Shown: in pieces, positions 5,984 through 6,136 of the stretch | How positions within the stretch are numbered: the stretch's first letter is position 1 | Layout of the letters: each line of letters starts with the position of its first letter | NCBI GenBank assembly: GCA_014382915.1 | Contig: JACNIV010000064.1 | Location: forward strand, 1 to 6,136 | Source of the DNA: Candidatus Cloacimonadota bacterium | GTDB lineage: Bacteria; Cloacimonadota; Cloacimonadia; Cloacimonadales; TCS61 | Reading direction: 5' to 3' | Length of the DNA: 6,136 nt | Made by a program: the position numbers and the translations under genes | The notes under the pieces: model-generated | Seen by the model: the letters and a program-made list of their open reading frames with translations, nothing else | What the model was told of the DNA's origin: nothing | Database searches by the model: none

Positions 5984-6136
5984 TCATTCATCTTGATTGT
6001 GATTTTTCTTTTTCGCTAACAGTTTCTTTTCTATCTCTTCTAATTGTTTTATGTCTTCTTGATCTGCTACCAAAGCTTCAGTTTTTTTTCGCTTTAGATC
6101 GAATTCTTCAAAACGTTCTTCAGCTATTTTTCTGGC
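5984..6136 (-). CDS. C-terminal fragment of an unidentified charged protein (runs off right edge)
   Basis: The last 50 codons and a TGA stop (5986 to 5984) of a gene entering from the right edge; too short for most ORF callers. The translation begins ARKIAEERFEEFDLKRKK, continues through a KQLEEIEKKLLAKKK stretch and ends KNHNQDE. It is almost wholly charged and predicted helical, with Leu/Ile spacing compatible with a short coiled coil. I do not recognise it with confidence. The AExxFEEFDxKR...EDLxxLEExEKKL character resembles C-terminal helices of RhuM-family (virulence/Fic-associated) proteins, but that is a weak recollection. It ends 42 nt before the DprA-like gene on the same strand, so the two could be co-transcribed. 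Confidence 0.6.
   Translation of the reverse strand, partial: ARKIAEERFEEFDLKRKKTEALVADQEDIKQLEEIEKKLLAKKKNHNQDE

Noticed and set aside
1..6136. CRISPR arrays, insertion sequences, tRNA or rRNA genes
   Set aside because: No repeated spacer-repeat pattern, transposase motif, terminal inverted repeats or structural RNA signature was found on reading both strands.

Overview
The window is a bacterial segment in which every supportable gene lies on the minus strand. It therefore reads from right (6136) to left (1). The DNA is AT-rich: hand-counted 60-base samples run from about 27 to 47% GC. Several genes have recognisable Shine-Dalgarno sites (AGGAG, AAGGA) and one uses a TTG start. The MsbA-type exporter plus a surface-polymer gene set suggests a low-GC envelope-building bacterium, possibly a Gram-negative or candidate-phylum lineage such as the FCB group. 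That placement is a guess; nothing here fixes the taxon.

Right part (6136 to about 5400): the last 50 codons of an unidentified gene with a very charged, helical C-terminus, then a 177-aa stand-alone DprA/Smf-like protein of the SLOG nucleotide-binding (Rossmann-like) superfamily. These two look unrelated to the rest.

A 163-base AT-rich gap (5245-5407) separates them from the main operon. It carries a perfect TTGACA -35 box with an acceptable -10 placed just before the first operon gene.

Main operon (5244 to the left edge): a 632-aa MsbA/PglK-type ABC exporter (TM domain fused to ATPase); three consecutive, diverged single-domain members of the CDP-glycerol glycerophosphotransferase (TagB/TagF, Glyphos_transf) family of 348, 362 and 374 aa; and the first 18 codons of a cytidylyltransferase-like protein with an HxGH motif. 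Junctions are tight (3-nt gap, 4-nt overlap, 5-nt gap, 25-nt gap), so co-transcription and translational coupling are likely.

The most economical reading is a cassette for a polyol-phosphate-containing surface glycan or glycolipid. The cytidylyltransferase would make a CDP-activated polyol or alcohol, the three transferases would add phospho-polyol units to a lipid-linked acceptor, and the ABC protein would flip the product across the membrane. The substrates are not visible in the sequence, and the operon continues beyond the left edge.
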